NCBI GenBank assembly: GCA_910577665.1
Contig: CAJTOJ010000002.1
Location: 79,948-143,947, forward strand
Reading direction: 5' to 3'
Length of the DNA: 64,000 bases
Source: an uncultured Acetatifactor sp.
GTDB lineage: Bacteria > Bacillota > Clostridia > Lachnospirales > Lachnospiraceae
The stretch's first letter is position 1. Each line of letters begins with the position of its first letter. The position numbers were made by a program, and so were the translations under genes. This document shows, piece by piece, positions 1 to 8,847 of the stretch. Below the pieces are notes generated by a model. It saw nothing but the letters and a program-made list of their open reading frames with translations, was not told where the DNA came from and did not search any database.

Positions 1-182
1 ACCAGGAAACGCAACAGAAATGTCCTCCTGTTGTCGTATTGAATCTCCTCTCCTTCTTCCCTGCCCACAGCCTCCTTTGCCGGCACCAGGAACAGAATCC
101 CTGCCAGGAAATAGAGCAGAGCCACCACCAGGTTCACCAGAAGGATTGTCAGAAATACGATTTCATCCTTTGCCAGTGTCAT
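1..182 (-). CDS. Partial membrane protein, possible PelE-like subunit
   Basis: Only the first 60 codons are inside the window; the gene runs off the left edge. The visible protein starts with a short charged stretch, then one strongly hydrophobic segment (about residues 9-33), then an acidic stretch (about residues 41-47). Its ATG (180-182) overlaps the TGA of the upstream PelD-like gene as ATGA, so the two are probably translationally coupled and belong to one operon. In Pel exopolysaccharide operons PelE, a membrane protein, commonly follows PelD, which makes PelE the natural guess. That identity rests on context alone; no domain can be recognised in 60 residues. Confidence 0.6.
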   Translation of the reverse strand, partial: MTLAKDEIVFLTILLVNLVVALLYFLAGILFLVPAKEAVGREEGEEIQYDNRRTFLLRFL

Positions 183-2365
183 AGGATCGCCTCCTCATCA
201 ATGACACAGGAATAACCAGCCTTCTGGAAACGTTCTATCACGCCCCCCACATTTTCCTTTCCTGTGTTGGTCAGAAGGGCGTAGAGCCTGTTCCCCTTCA
301 GAATCCCCAGATAGTCCGTCTGCCGTATGGCGCTGCCCAGAGTGACCGCCACCTGCTCATAATTGCTTCCCTCTGCCTGAACCTCCAGGAGCACATATTC
401 CGTAAGCCCCTTGTCCCTGGCATCCAGAAACGCCCTGGCAAGCTGGGTAAAGGCGCCTTCGTCAAGCACCTTTGTCCCCTCTACATAGCGCTGGTTTCTA
501 AGGGCTTCCAGGTAGTGGTTGGCCCGTACCACCGCGTTCTGGATCAAATACCCCACAATGGTCAGACGATTAGATTCTCCCAGTGTCATGCGCTCCCATG
601 GGATTCCCCAGAGCATCAAGATCAGCTGCATACTGTCTTCTGAATAGACAGCGCTTGCCATCATAGGCAGGTTGTCTGCCATATTCCTGTTCACATAGAC
701 CCGGCGCTCCTTCAGCTCGTTATACAGCTCCTCCATGGAAGCATCTGTATACCGGATGGAGTTCCCCAGCTTCCGGGCCTCGCTGGAAGTGGCTGAGAAC
801 AGCCTGGCGTAGTCACCGTTTGCCACTGTATAGACCGCCACATCCTGACTGTCCATCAGCTTCGACAACACCTGGGCCGCGTAGAACAGCACCTCCTCCG
901 GTCCATACTGTTCCAGGGAAGAGGTGATCTCATAGATCTTACCCAGACTCTCTTTCTGGTTCACCACCTGGGCCTCAAAATTATGCTTCATCCGTACATT
1001 GCTGTCATTGATATCCTCAATATCCCGAAGCTGTCCCTCCAGATACTGGATCCTGGCCCTGCTCTCCCCCCTTAAGAAGTGAAGCTGGTCCTTCAGATAC
1101 CCTACCACCAGACCCACTATGAAAAGCTGGGCCATCCACACGTAGGTATTGTAGTCCAGAAGCACCTGGAATCCGGTACGGTCCTTCATCTGCCATGCAC
1201 AATATCCCGCCACTGCCAGCAGCCCGGAGAATACAGCCTGTCCCTGCCCATGGATGGCTGCAAATAGCAATACATACAGCAGAAGGAAATCCAGTCTGGC
1301 AAAGAAGGCACTCTCCGCCGCACTACAGTGCAGCAGATAAAACGGAACAAACAGAACCAGGTTCTCTATGTAGGGAAACAGGGCCTTGCAGATCCTGCGG
1401 GTACTGTTCCAGAGCTTCCCTCCCAGTCCGGCACCGGTATCCTCCTGTGTGAAAAAAGAGCCGCTGTGACGCTTCATAAAGGTCACCACCCTCTCCACAC
1501 CTTTCTCCCAGCCCGTAAATATCTCTGTGGGATGTTCCTCCCTGTACCGGTTCCCGTCCAGGACCAGACGCCTGTTCATTCCCACTGTACTGTCCACCAC
1601 TTCAACGCCAGCCCCCAGCACATCCCGTATCTTCTCGGCCAGCTCCATCTCCCCCACCTGCTCCATGGAAGAAATATGATAACAGGCGTACTTTCTGGTA
1701 GCAGCAAACATCACTTTGTACGCCATCTCCAGGGCATCATTCAGATACAGCAGGGAAAAAACATGTCTCCTGTTGGCAGTTATCTTCCCTGTGCGCAACG
1801 CCTCCCTGCACATCCTAAAACAGGGATCGTCCTCCGCTCCGCCCTTCTCCGGCACCCAGTAAACCTGGTCGAACCTGAGGACCAGCGTATCCAGATCCTG
1901 GTTCTTCCTGTAATTGGCGCAGATCTCTTCCCCCTGGGCCAGGGCCAGGGCCTTGAAGCCCACAGGTGAAGGCCCATCCTCCTCCCGGATGTCATCCACA
2001 TGGGCCGCGCCGTATACCTCCTGGGAGGACAGGTACACGAAACGTCCCGCCTTCACCATGCTAAGGGCTGCCAGGATATTCATCAGCCCCCCTATGTAGC
2101 GCACAGATTCCTGTCTGGCTTCCTCCCAGTTAAAATTGGTGTCATATGCCCCCATGAACAGGGTCACTTCCGGCTTGATGCTCTCAAAGATATCCTTGAG
2201 GCTGCCGCTGTCATATGGAAAACAGAATTTTTCAAAGACATGCCTGTAAGAGAATTTCTTGTCCTTCCTTCCAGTCAGCAGATACACCCTGTGACCATTT
2301 TTGTTCAGTTTATCTATAACGGCGTTCATCATCACACTGCCGCCGCCTATCAGTAACACTACCAT
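179..2365 (-). CDS. PelD-like c-di-GMP receptor fused to an N-terminal epimerase-like domain
   Basis: I see four parts in a 728-residue protein. Residues 1-300 resemble an NAD-dependent epimerase/dehydratase with a Gly-rich LLIGGGS start and a VYLSSQEVYG strand. About residues 330-430 hold roughly four membrane segments, then a coiled-coil-like stretch. A GAF-like region follows (about 475-615), and a degenerate GGDEF domain ends the protein. That domain keeps RQTD (681-684) exactly five residues before KGNRL (690-694), which stands where GGDEF should be. This is the spacing of the RxxD c-di-GMP inhibitory site. TM-GAF-degenerate GGDEF with a retained RxxD is the architecture known for PelD, the c-di-GMP receptor of Pel polysaccharide synthesis. 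The epimerase part seems to lack a clear YxxxK catalytic pair. I chose the ATG at 2365 (AAGG seven bases upstream) over a poorer one at 2386. It probably sits in the membrane and activates Pel export when c-di-GMP is bound. Confidence 0.75.
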   Translation of the reverse strand: MVVLLIGGGSVMMNAVIDKLNKNGHRVYLLTGRKDKKFSYRHVFEKFCFPYDSGSLKDIFESIKPEVTLFMGAYDTNFNWEEARQESVRYIGGLMNILAALSMVKAGRFVYLSSQEVYGAAHVDDIREEDGPSPVGFKALALAQGEEICANYRKNQDLDTLVLRFDQVYWVPEKGGAEDDPCFRMCREALRTGKITANRRHVFSLLYLNDALEMAYKVMFAATRKYACYHISSMEQVGEMELAEKIRDVLGAGVEVVDSTVGMNRRLVLDGNRYREEHPTEIFTGWEKGVERVVTFMKRHSGSFFTQEDTGAGLGGKLWNSTRRICKALFPYIENLVLFVPFYLLHCSAAESAFFARLDFLLLYVLLFAAIHGQGQAVFSGLLAVAGYCAWQMKDRTGFQVLLDYNTYVWMAQLFIVGLVVGYLKDQLHFLRGESRARIQYLEGQLRDIEDINDSNVRMKHNFEAQVVNQKESLGKIYEITSSLEQYGPEEVLFYAAQVLSKLMDSQDVAVYTVANGDYARLFSATSSEARKLGNSIRYTDASMEELYNELKERRVYVNRNMADNLPMMASAVYSEDSMQLILMLWGIPWERMTLGESNRLTIVGYLIQNAVVRANHYLEALRNQRYVEGTKVLDEGAFTQLARAFLDARDKGLTEYVLLEVQAEGSNYEQVAVTLGSAIRQTDYLGILKGNRLYALLTNTGKENVGGVIERFQKAGYSCVIDEEAIL

Positions 2366-2477
2366 GCCAGCACCTTCTCCCCGCATCAGGGAACTGTATT
2401 TCCAGACAGTTCCCCAAGAATCCCAGTAAAATTATATCATTTCACCCCCATAAGTCAATCCTATTTGTCATGTTGGG

Positions 2478-2531
2478 TAAAAAAGAAAAGAAGAGGTCCC
2501 GGACTGTGCTGCAACACGGTTCGGGACCTCG
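2478..2531 (-). terminator. Rho-independent terminator after queA
   Basis: Arms GAGGTCCCG (2493-2501) and CGGGACCTC (2522-2530) pair perfectly and an inner CTGTG/CACGG stem extends the hairpin. Read on the minus strand the hairpin is followed by a T-rich run (TTCTTTTCTTTTTT). It lies downstream of queA and separates it from the PelD-like gene. Confidence 0.8.
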
Positions 2532-2658
2532 TTCTTTATCCGGATAGACTTGCTATTTCCTTTTTGCCTGCTGGCATGATGGCATATGCCATTCTGATTT
2601 GCAATATTCTTCTTTTGATTCTTTCCCTTATTCACTTAACATAAGTTCCATTTTGGTG

Positions 2659-3723
2659 TCATTTGATTAACATGGCATCCCCAAAACTGAAGAACCGGTA
2701 CCGCTCCCGCACAGCCTCCTGATAGGCCCCCAGCACCTGTTCCCTTCCCGCCAGGGCCGACACCAGCATCACCAGGGTGGATTCCGGCAGATGAAAATTG
2801 GTGATCAATCCGTCCATTATCTTAAAACGGTATCCCGGATAGATGAAGATATCCGTATCCCCGTCACCGGGATGCACCATGCCATTATCGTCCGCCGCAC
2901 TCTCTATGGTCCTGCAACTGGTGGTGCCCACACAGAAGATACGGCCCCCTGCTGCCTTTACGGCGTTGATCCTGTCAGCCGCTTCCCGGGTAATCTGGTA
3001 AGCTTCCGTGTGCATATGGTGATCCAGCACCTTCTCCTCCTTCACAGGCCGGAAGGTACCCAGACCCACATGGAGCGTCACAAATACCACTTCCACTCCC
3101 TTTCCCCTGATCCGGGAGAGCAGTTCTTCTGTAAAGTGCAGCCCTGCCGTAGGTGCAGCAGCAGATCCCTCATATTTTGCATAGACAGTCTGGTATCTGC
3201 CCTTATCCTGTAGCTTGTGTGTAATGTAGGGGGGAAGGGGCATCTCCCCCAGGGCATACAGCACTTCCTCGAAGATTCCCTGGTATTCGAACCGGATCAG
3301 CCGGTTGCCCTCTTCCACTGTCTCTAACACCTGTCCCCGCAGCAATCCCCCGCCAAAGACAAGGCGCATCCCAGGCCTGCATTTTTTGCCGGGACGTACC
3401 AGGGTCTCCCACACATCCTTCTCCCGCCGCCTTAAGAGCAGCACCTCCACATGGGCGCCTGTGTCTTCCCGCTCCCCCAGAAGCCTGGCCGGAATCACCT
3501 TGGTATTGTTCAGCACCAGGCAGTCCCCCGGATGCAGGTAATCGGCTACCTCCCAAAACACATGATGGGATATCTCCCCTGTGTCCTTCTGTAGCACCAG
3601 AAGCCTGGAGGACGCACGGTCCTCCAGGGGATCCTGGGCAATCAGTTCTTCTGGCAGTTCATAATAGAAATCACTTTTTTTCAATTCTGTTGTTGCGGAA
3701 GCAATATCCACGCCTTCCATCAC
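2659..3723 (-). CDS. queA: S-adenosylmethionine:tRNA ribosyltransferase-isomerase QueA
   Basis: QueA transfers and isomerises the ribosyl part of S-adenosylmethionine onto preQ1-modified tRNA to give epoxyqueuosine, a late step of queuosine synthesis at the wobble base of GUN anticodons; it is cytosolic. The 354-residue protein has the normal family length and its typical segments: an FYYELPEELIAQDPL start, SRLLVL, an APTAGLHFTEELL stretch and the LHVGLGTFRPV block. It overlaps the M18 peptidase gene by one to four bases: GTG at 3721-3723 (AAAGGAG seven bases upstream) or ATG at 3718-3720. Translational coupling is therefore likely. A terminator follows. Confidence 0.95.
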   Translation of the reverse strand: MMEGVDIASATTELKKSDFYYELPEELIAQDPLEDRASSRLLVLQKDTGEISHHVFWEVADYLHPGDCLVLNNTKVIPARLLGEREDTGAHVEVLLLRRREKDVWETLVRPGKKCRPGMRLVFGGGLLRGQVLETVEEGNRLIRFEYQGIFEEVLYALGEMPLPPYITHKLQDKGRYQTVYAKYEGSAAAPTAGLHFTEELLSRIRGKGVEVVFVTLHVGLGTFRPVKEEKVLDHHMHTEAYQITREAADRINAVKAAGGRIFCVGTTSCRTIESAADDNGMVHPGDGDTDIFIYPGYRFKIMDGLITNFHLPESTLVMLVSALAGREQVLGAYQEAVRERYRFFSFGDAMLIK

Positions 3724-5165
3724 AGGCCAGCTCCTTTGATAAAGGCTTTGTAACCCCTGTAAGTCTCATACACATCCGCCTTGTTCACAGCTTCCCAGGG
3801 CGCATGCATATTCAGCACGGCTACACCGCTGTCAATGACATTCATGCCATACCGGGCCAGGATATAGGCGATGGTACCGCCGCCACCCACATCCACCTTG
3901 CCAAGCTCAGCAGTCTGGAAGCAGATCCCCGCTTCCTCCATGATCCTGCGCAGATAGGCCATGTACTCCGCGTTGGCATCGTTGGAGCCAGATTTCCCCC
4001 GGGAGCCAGTGAACTTGTTGAATACCATCCCGTTCCCCAGGAAAGCAGCATTTTTCTTCTCGAAGCAGGAGGCGTAGGAAGGATCAAAGCCTGCACTCAC
4101 GTCTGAGGACAGCATACAACTATTGGCCAGGCATCTCCTAAGACCCAGGTGTCCCGTCTCCCCTGCAAGCTCCAGCAGCTCTGCCACCGCATTCTCAAAG
4201 AAATAGGAATTCATGCCTGTGGCACCCACGGATCCGATCTCTTCCTTGTCCACCAGCAGGCAGCAGGCAGTCTTTTCTGTGTCCTGCACGTCCAGCATAG
4301 CCTGCATGGAAGTGAATGCGCATACCCTGTCGTCCTGTCCATAAGCCAGGATCATACTTCTGTCAAAGCCTGCCTCCCTGGCCTTCCCGGCAGGGACGAT
4401 CTCTAACTCCGCAGACAGGAAATCCTCCTCTTCTATGTCATAGTTCGCCTTCAGGATATCCAGGATGCCTGCTTTAACCGCTTCCTTGGCTTTCCCGGCG
4501 TTTTCCTCTTTGTCTGCCTCTTCTTTTTCCTTCTGTGCTTCCCCTTCTTTTCCGATCCGGATAGGCTTGTTGCCGATGATCAAGTCCAGGGCCTCCCCTT
4601 CAATCACCCTGGCAGCCTTCTTCTCCAGCTGCTCTCCAGCCAGATGGATCAGCAGGTCTGACACGAAAAACACGGGGTCTTCCTCATTGTCACCGATATT
4701 CAGCTCCACTGTGGTGCCGTCCTTCTTCACCACCACCCCATGGAGGGACAGAGGGATCGCCACCCACTGGTACTTCTTCACACCGCCATAGTAATGGGTA
4801 TCCAGGTAGGCAAAACCGCTATCCTCATAGAGAGGATTCTGCTTCACATCCAGCCTGGGGCTGTCAATATGGGCGCCCAGGATGTTCATTCCCTCTGTCA
4901 GTGGCTTCTCACCGATCTGGAACATGGCAATAGACTTGTTCATGCAGACACTGTAGATCCTGTCCCCCTTTACAGGCTTCCTGCCGCTTTTCACATATGT
5001 CTCCAGCTCCTGGTAACCCTGGGACTCAATAGTATTCACAATGGTGTCGATACACTCCCGTTCTGTCTTCCCGTTGTCCAGAAAATCCCGGTATGTCTTG
5101 TTCAGCTGTTCCAGTTCCTCCATCAGTCCCCCGTCATAGGTCTCCCACACATTTTTCCTGCTCAT
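3720..5165 (-). CDS. M18 family zinc aminopeptidase
   Basis: This cytosolic metallopeptidase family (aspartyl aminopeptidase type) removes N-terminal residues, often acidic ones, using two metal ions. The 481-residue protein shows the M18 blocks: GAHIDSPRLDVK with the metal-binding His and Asp, LLVDKEEIGSVGATGMNS with the catalytic Glu pair, and SSDVSAGFDP. It differs from the family norm in a Lys/Glu/Ala-rich insertion (about residues 200-235) that looks like a flexible linker. The start has GGAG upstream. It forms a two-gene unit with queA; the pairing does not point to a shared pathway. Confidence 0.92.
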   Translation of the reverse strand: MSRKNVWETYDGGLMEELEQLNKTYRDFLDNGKTERECIDTIVNTIESQGYQELETYVKSGRKPVKGDRIYSVCMNKSIAMFQIGEKPLTEGMNILGAHIDSPRLDVKQNPLYEDSGFAYLDTHYYGGVKKYQWVAIPLSLHGVVVKKDGTTVELNIGDNEEDPVFFVSDLLIHLAGEQLEKKAARVIEGEALDLIIGNKPIRIGKEGEAQKEKEEADKEENAGKAKEAVKAGILDILKANYDIEEEDFLSAELEIVPAGKAREAGFDRSMILAYGQDDRVCAFTSMQAMLDVQDTEKTACCLLVDKEEIGSVGATGMNSYFFENAVAELLELAGETGHLGLRRCLANSCMLSSDVSAGFDPSYASCFEKKNAAFLGNGMVFNKFTGSRGKSGSNDANAEYMAYLRRIMEEAGICFQTAELGKVDVGGGGTIAYILARYGMNVIDSGVAVLNMHAPWEAVNKADVYETYRGYKAFIKGAGL

Positions 5166-5366
5166 CTGTCTTCTCCTATCTGCCTGCCCGCATTAGCAGC
5201 AGAAACCAATCCAAAATCCTTTCCTATTATGGCGGTTTCTTCCCCTGCCCTGGCAGTACCATTTTTCATTATACCACGCCGTTTCCCATTGTCCAATCCT
5301 TTTACAGCATTTTCACGCATCTATTAGCGACCTTATCTCCATCCCCTTATCCAGTCATGGCATACA

Positions 5367-5452
5367 GTCCAGGCAGAACTGTCTGGACGCGAAGCAAAGC
5401 GTGCTAAAGCACGCGGGCATCAAGCTTGTAGCCCTGCAAGCAGCGGGGTTGT
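5367..5452. repeat. Array of three adjacent hairpins in the 293-bp gap 5166-5458
   Basis: Three palindromes follow one another: TCCAGGCAG/CTGTCTGGA (about 5368-5387), a perfect GCGTGCT/AGCACGC (5399-5405 and 5408-5414), and GCCCTGC/GCAGCGGG (about 5431-5447). The array ends a few bases before the stop codon of the BrkB-family gene (minus strand), so it would be the 3' end of that mRNA. No T-run follows, so it is not a normal terminator. The rest of the gap shows no gene. Confidence 0.55.
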
Positions 5453-5458
5453 TGATTC

Positions 5459-6307
5459 TCAGTCCTTTTCCCCAGAACCATGCCTGTTCACCAGGGCATG
5501 GTTCACGGAGGCAAAATACCGGTTCAGGTAGGCCCCGATCATGATGATATACATACACATATACATCCACAGCAGCACAATGATAATAATGGACAGGCTG
5601 CCGTAGATGCCATAGGAATTCCCATAAGTCACATAGACGGAAAAAGCCCAGGAGAATACACTCCACACCACTGCCGAGAAAATGGCTCCGGGAATCTGTT
5701 CCCTGAACTCCAGCTTCCCGTTGGGAACGTAGGCATAAACGGCAGCAAACAGCAGCGTCAGCAGCAGCCATACCAGGATAAAACGGAAATTCATGGCGAA
5801 GGACACCACCGACTGCAGCTGGGGAAACCGATGCAGGGCCAGGTTCACCAGCTGGTTGCCAAACACCATGATAAAAAGGGACAGCACCAATACCACCAGC
5901 ATCACCAGGGTGTAGAAGGAAGCCACTGCCCGTACCAGGAAGTAATTGCGCTTCTCCTCCACGCCATTGACGGCATTCAGTCCGCGCATCAGGGCCATGA
6001 CCCCCTTTGCCGCCGACCACACCGTGGCTATGGCCGCAATGGACAGAACGCCAGAGGACCTGGCATATACATCTGCAATCAGGCTCTCTGCCAGAGGCGC
6101 TATCATCTCCGGCAGAAGGTCTGTCACCAGCATCACCAGATCCTGTTCTGTAAGCGGCGTGTAGGGAATAATGGTACACACCATGATCAGCATAGGTACA
6201 ATGGACAGGAAGAAGAAAAAGGCAATGCTGGCAGCATAGGCACTGATGTTCTGTCTCTTCATTTTCTCCGAAAAATCCCTCAAAATGAAATATAGCTTTT
6301 GAATCAT
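5459..6307 (-). CDS. YihY/virulence factor BrkB family membrane protein
   Basis: The 282-residue protein has about six hydrophobic segments and the family's opening pattern: an amphipathic start, then AAYAASIAFFFFLSIVP-like sequence after residue 20, and a TVWSAAKGVMALMRGLN block near residue 95. Members of this family were once called ribonuclease BN, but they are integral membrane proteins of unsettled function, possibly transporters. The start has AAGGGG upstream of ATG 6307. It lies downstream of the SpoIID-like gene on the same strand, separated by a 40-bp tandem repeat. Function is not established by anything in the sequence. Confidence 0.9.
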   Translation of the reverse strand: MIQKLYFILRDFSEKMKRQNISAYAASIAFFFFLSIVPMLIMVCTIIPYTPLTEQDLVMLVTDLLPEMIAPLAESLIADVYARSSGVLSIAAIATVWSAAKGVMALMRGLNAVNGVEEKRNYFLVRAVASFYTLVMLVVLVLSLFIMVFGNQLVNLALHRFPQLQSVVSFAMNFRFILVWLLLTLLFAAVYAYVPNGKLEFREQIPGAIFSAVVWSVFSWAFSVYVTYGNSYGIYGSLSIIIIVLLWMYMCMYIIMIGAYLNRYFASVNHALVNRHGSGEKD

Positions 6308-6332
6308 CCCAATCCCCTTCCCTTCTGTTCAC

Positions 6333-6464
6333 AGTCCCAGTGTTTCCCCGGACCATTCCATCGTCCTGATATTTCCCCAGGCTATTTTCCGGCCTGGCTC
6401 CTGTCCCGGTGTTTCCCCAGGCTGTTTTCCGGCCCGGCTCCTGTCCCGGTGTTTCCCCAGGCTG
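6333..6464. repeat. 40-bp tandem repeat between spoIID-like and brkB-like genes
   Basis: The block beginning TTTCCCCAGGCT recurs at 6372, 6412 and 6452, exactly 40 bp apart. The two full units differ at only a few positions and a decayed copy lies before 6370. Forty is not a multiple of three and no frame is conserved, so this is not coding. It fills the whole spacer and stops at the SpoIID stop codon. Confidence 0.8.
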
Positions 6465-8432
6465 TCACTGTCCACCGGCATAGACATTTTCCACTGTACA
6501 GCCCTGGTAGAAAAACAGCAGGATATCCATAGCCGAATATCCCTGGCCCGCCATCTGTCTGGCACCATTCTGACTCATACCTACACCGTGTCCGAATCCC
6601 CCACCTGTCAAGGTATATCCTGTCACCTTTCCCTTCTCTGTCCTGGTATCTATCACAAAGAATCCGCTGGGAAGCAGGTTCGGGCTGGCAATCTGGCTGC
6701 CGTCCTTCCTTTCCACCACACTGGTGCCATTGTTTAATACATACCGGATATTGTGTTCTGTTATGATCTTTATCTTCTGTTCCCCTGCTTCTATAACCAG
6801 TTCATCTGCCACACCGCCACTTCCGCGCTTCTCCATGTAAAGATCTGTAATATCACCCAGCTTCTGGATGGGCTCACTGACATAGGCACCATCCTTCCAT
6901 GTGAGCACCAGGTCACTGTTAGCCGCATATCGCTTTTGTAATACCGTCAAGATATGATCCTTATCCAATTCATCCACCTGGTAGGTCCAGCGATACCAGC
7001 CTTCGTTATACTCAAAATCATCGGGATTTTCCCTGGTGATAAAGGCTGCAAATGTTTCTTCCTCCCGGAGGGCTTCCCCTGGATCAGGACCTGTGACACT
7101 TGTCTGGGCCAGCGTCTGTTCCATGGTAGTACGGTTCAAAGGTTTTGACTGTAGATAGGTCAAGGTAGGCGCCACCGCCATCTTCCACACTGTGGCCTCA
7201 CTTCCCATGCCGCAGGACGTAGAATAGTAAAAGGTCTGGGCCAGCGCCCCTTCTGCCGTATATAAAAGCTGTCCGTAAGTCTCCTTCACCGCTGTGGTAG
7301 TGCTTTCGTTCTCCTGCACATTGTTATACACCTGATAGGAAGTACTGTCATCCACATGTGCCCCGTACTGGGGATACCCTGCGTGGAGCATCCTGCCATA
7401 GGCATATGTCCTGGCACATACTGCCTGTGCCTTCAGTGCTTCCATGGGATATACGGAAGGCATCTCACTGGGGACTACACTGTAGAGATACTCTTCCAGC
7501 AACACCTCATTCACCACTGCAATGCCTTCTTCCGTGCGAATCAGTTCCATCCTGCCCCGGTAGGAGGGTACCCCCTGGACGCGGTTTGTATTTTTCAGCA
7601 CCACCTTGCCTGTAAGCACATCCGGAATGATCCACACACGATCCTGCTCAAAATAGGGGCTGTCATATGCAAAGGTGATTTCTTCCCAGGCCTGGTGACT
7701 CTCGGTCTTCCTGTCCGGATATGTACCATATACCACCGTAAAAGGAGTATCCGATGTGATCACTGGTCCTGCATGGAGCAGGCTGCTGTAGTCGCTGGTC
7801 ATCACCAGCACGCGGATATGATCCATGACCAGCTCCTTCACCAGGAGGATTCCACAAATCTCCCCATCCTTCAGACACAGATCTGCAAAATCATATCCAA
7901 ATGGCAGGTCAGCTACCGTACACATCTCCAGACTGTCATAGAGACGATACCCCTTGTAATCTTCCGCCAGGGGAATCCTGCCATGGCCTTCCACTTCGAT
8001 TCCGTCCTGGTTGGCACTAAGGATCCTGCCATTGATCTTCTCTGCCTTGACCTGGATCCCGGTGACTGCACCATCTGTCAGTGTCACATCTGCCACCTGC
8101 TCCCGCACAGTCCCTTCCGGCCTGTAAAGCACCAGACTGTCATCCGTGCCGGGAATCTGTCCGTAGGGATAGGTCTCCCGCTGTCCGTCCCGGAAAAGCA
8201 CGATTCCCTCGTCCCCTTCTTCCAGAATCCACACATTGATGAGACTGTCCACCACCGGTACATGTGGTTCCACCGGCAATGTCTCCTTTGTCGCATCCTG
8301 TGGCATTGTCGATACCAGCGACACCAGTTTCGCCGCCAGCAGTATGATAATCAGCCCAAATCCCAGCACACAGATTAAGACCTTCATCTGCATCCTCTGG
8401 GATTTGCTCCATCCCTTATTCTCCTGTTCCAC
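6465..8432 (-). CDS. SpoIID/LytB domain protein, membrane anchored
   Basis: SpoIID proteins are lytic transglycosylases that cut glycan strands stripped of peptides during spore engulfment. The 655-residue protein has one membrane anchor (about residues 17-37), so the rest is outside the membrane. A long N-terminal region precedes the SpoIID domain, which begins near VVPSEMPSVYPMEALKAQAV and includes YSTSCGMG. The C-terminal end carries GGGFGHGVGMSQNGARQMA, the family's most conserved block. It is nearly twice the length of classic SpoIID, the extra part being N-terminal, so it may be a paralog rather than the sporulation enzyme itself. No partner genes (SpoIIP, SpoIIM) are nearby. A terminated RNA gene lies just upstream. 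Confidence 0.9.
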   Translation of the reverse strand: MEQENKGWSKSQRMQMKVLICVLGFGLIIILLAAKLVSLVSTMPQDATKETLPVEPHVPVVDSLINVWILEEGDEGIVLFRDGQRETYPYGQIPGTDDSLVLYRPEGTVREQVADVTLTDGAVTGIQVKAEKINGRILSANQDGIEVEGHGRIPLAEDYKGYRLYDSLEMCTVADLPFGYDFADLCLKDGEICGILLVKELVMDHIRVLVMTSDYSSLLHAGPVITSDTPFTVVYGTYPDRKTESHQAWEEITFAYDSPYFEQDRVWIIPDVLTGKVVLKNTNRVQGVPSYRGRMELIRTEEGIAVVNEVLLEEYLYSVVPSEMPSVYPMEALKAQAVCARTYAYGRMLHAGYPQYGAHVDDSTSYQVYNNVQENESTTTAVKETYGQLLYTAEGALAQTFYYSTSCGMGSEATVWKMAVAPTLTYLQSKPLNRTTMEQTLAQTSVTGPDPGEALREEETFAAFITRENPDDFEYNEGWYRWTYQVDELDKDHILTVLQKRYAANSDLVLTWKDGAYVSEPIQKLGDITDLYMEKRGSGGVADELVIEAGEQKIKIITEHNIRYVLNNGTSVVERKDGSQIASPNLLPSGFFVIDTRTEKGKVTGYTLTGGGFGHGVGMSQNGARQMAGQGYSAMDILLFFYQGCTVENVYAGGQ

Positions 8433-8514
8433 TCCTCTGCTCCTTCCCTCCAGACCCCTGCAGATAACCTACACAGACCTGTACAGATTTCCTACAGCAG
8501 TTCCTTCCTCACTA

Positions 8515-8546
8515 TTAAAAGAGCAGTCCTTCTTGCAGGACTGCTC
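8515..8546 (-). terminator. Terminator of the small RNA gene
   Basis: A perfect 10-bp stem, GAGCAGTCCT (8521-8530) with AGGACTGCTC (8537-8546), has a six-base loop and is followed on the minus strand by TTTTAATA. It ends the transcript starting near 8757 before the SpoIID-like gene at 8432. Confidence 0.85.
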
Positions 8547-8757
8547 TCCTCTTCTGTTTTATTACCCAAAATGCCGCCCCCTGCTTTTTGACTCCTAGCA
8601 ATGCTAGGTGGGTCACCGCAGCCGAGGTTTTTGCCTTCCCTTCCGATCCTTCCTGCTGACAGAAAGTGAGGGCCTGACAGCTACCTGGCAATATAGGAAT
8701 CCCGTTTAAAGTAATGTAGGTTCAAAACGAAACAGGAGTTATCGCACATTTCAGGTT
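8517..8757 (-). ncRNA. Independently transcribed structured small RNA, 6S RNA candidate
   Basis: A consensus SigA promoter (8764-8792) and a strong terminator (8521-8546) bracket about 240 bases with no credible reading frame. On the minus strand the RNA can form a long interrupted rod: TTGCC pairs with a later GGCAA, inside which GCTG.CAG pairs with CTG.CAGC. A separate hairpin CCTAGC/GCTAGG (8594-8608) has a three-base loop. The 5' part (CTCCTGTTT) can pair with the 3' part (AACAG...GGAG). An overall rod with an internal bubble, plus a CCTATATTG stretch, recalls Firmicutes 6S RNA, which binds the SigA RNA polymerase. I am sure of a small RNA gene but not of its family. Confidence 0.65.
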
Positions 8758-8763
8758 ATCCTT

Positions 8764-8792
8764 ATTATACCGAATCTGTTGCCAAATTACAA
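8764..8792 (-). promoter_or_regulatory. SigA-type promoter of the small RNA gene
   Basis: Minus strand: -35 TTGTAA (8787-8792), 17-bp spacer, perfect -10 TATAAT (8764-8769). Transcription would start near 8757. It lies directly behind the pckA terminator, so it starts an independent unit. Confidence 0.8.
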
Positions 8793-8847
8793 CAGCAAAT
8801 TTTGGTGAATTCTCCTGTTTCATCCAGTTTCTGGAAAAAATAAATTC

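Noticed and set aside
7356..8378. 340-codon plus-strand open frame
   Set aside because: Antisense to the SpoIID-like gene and without a ribosome site or motif.
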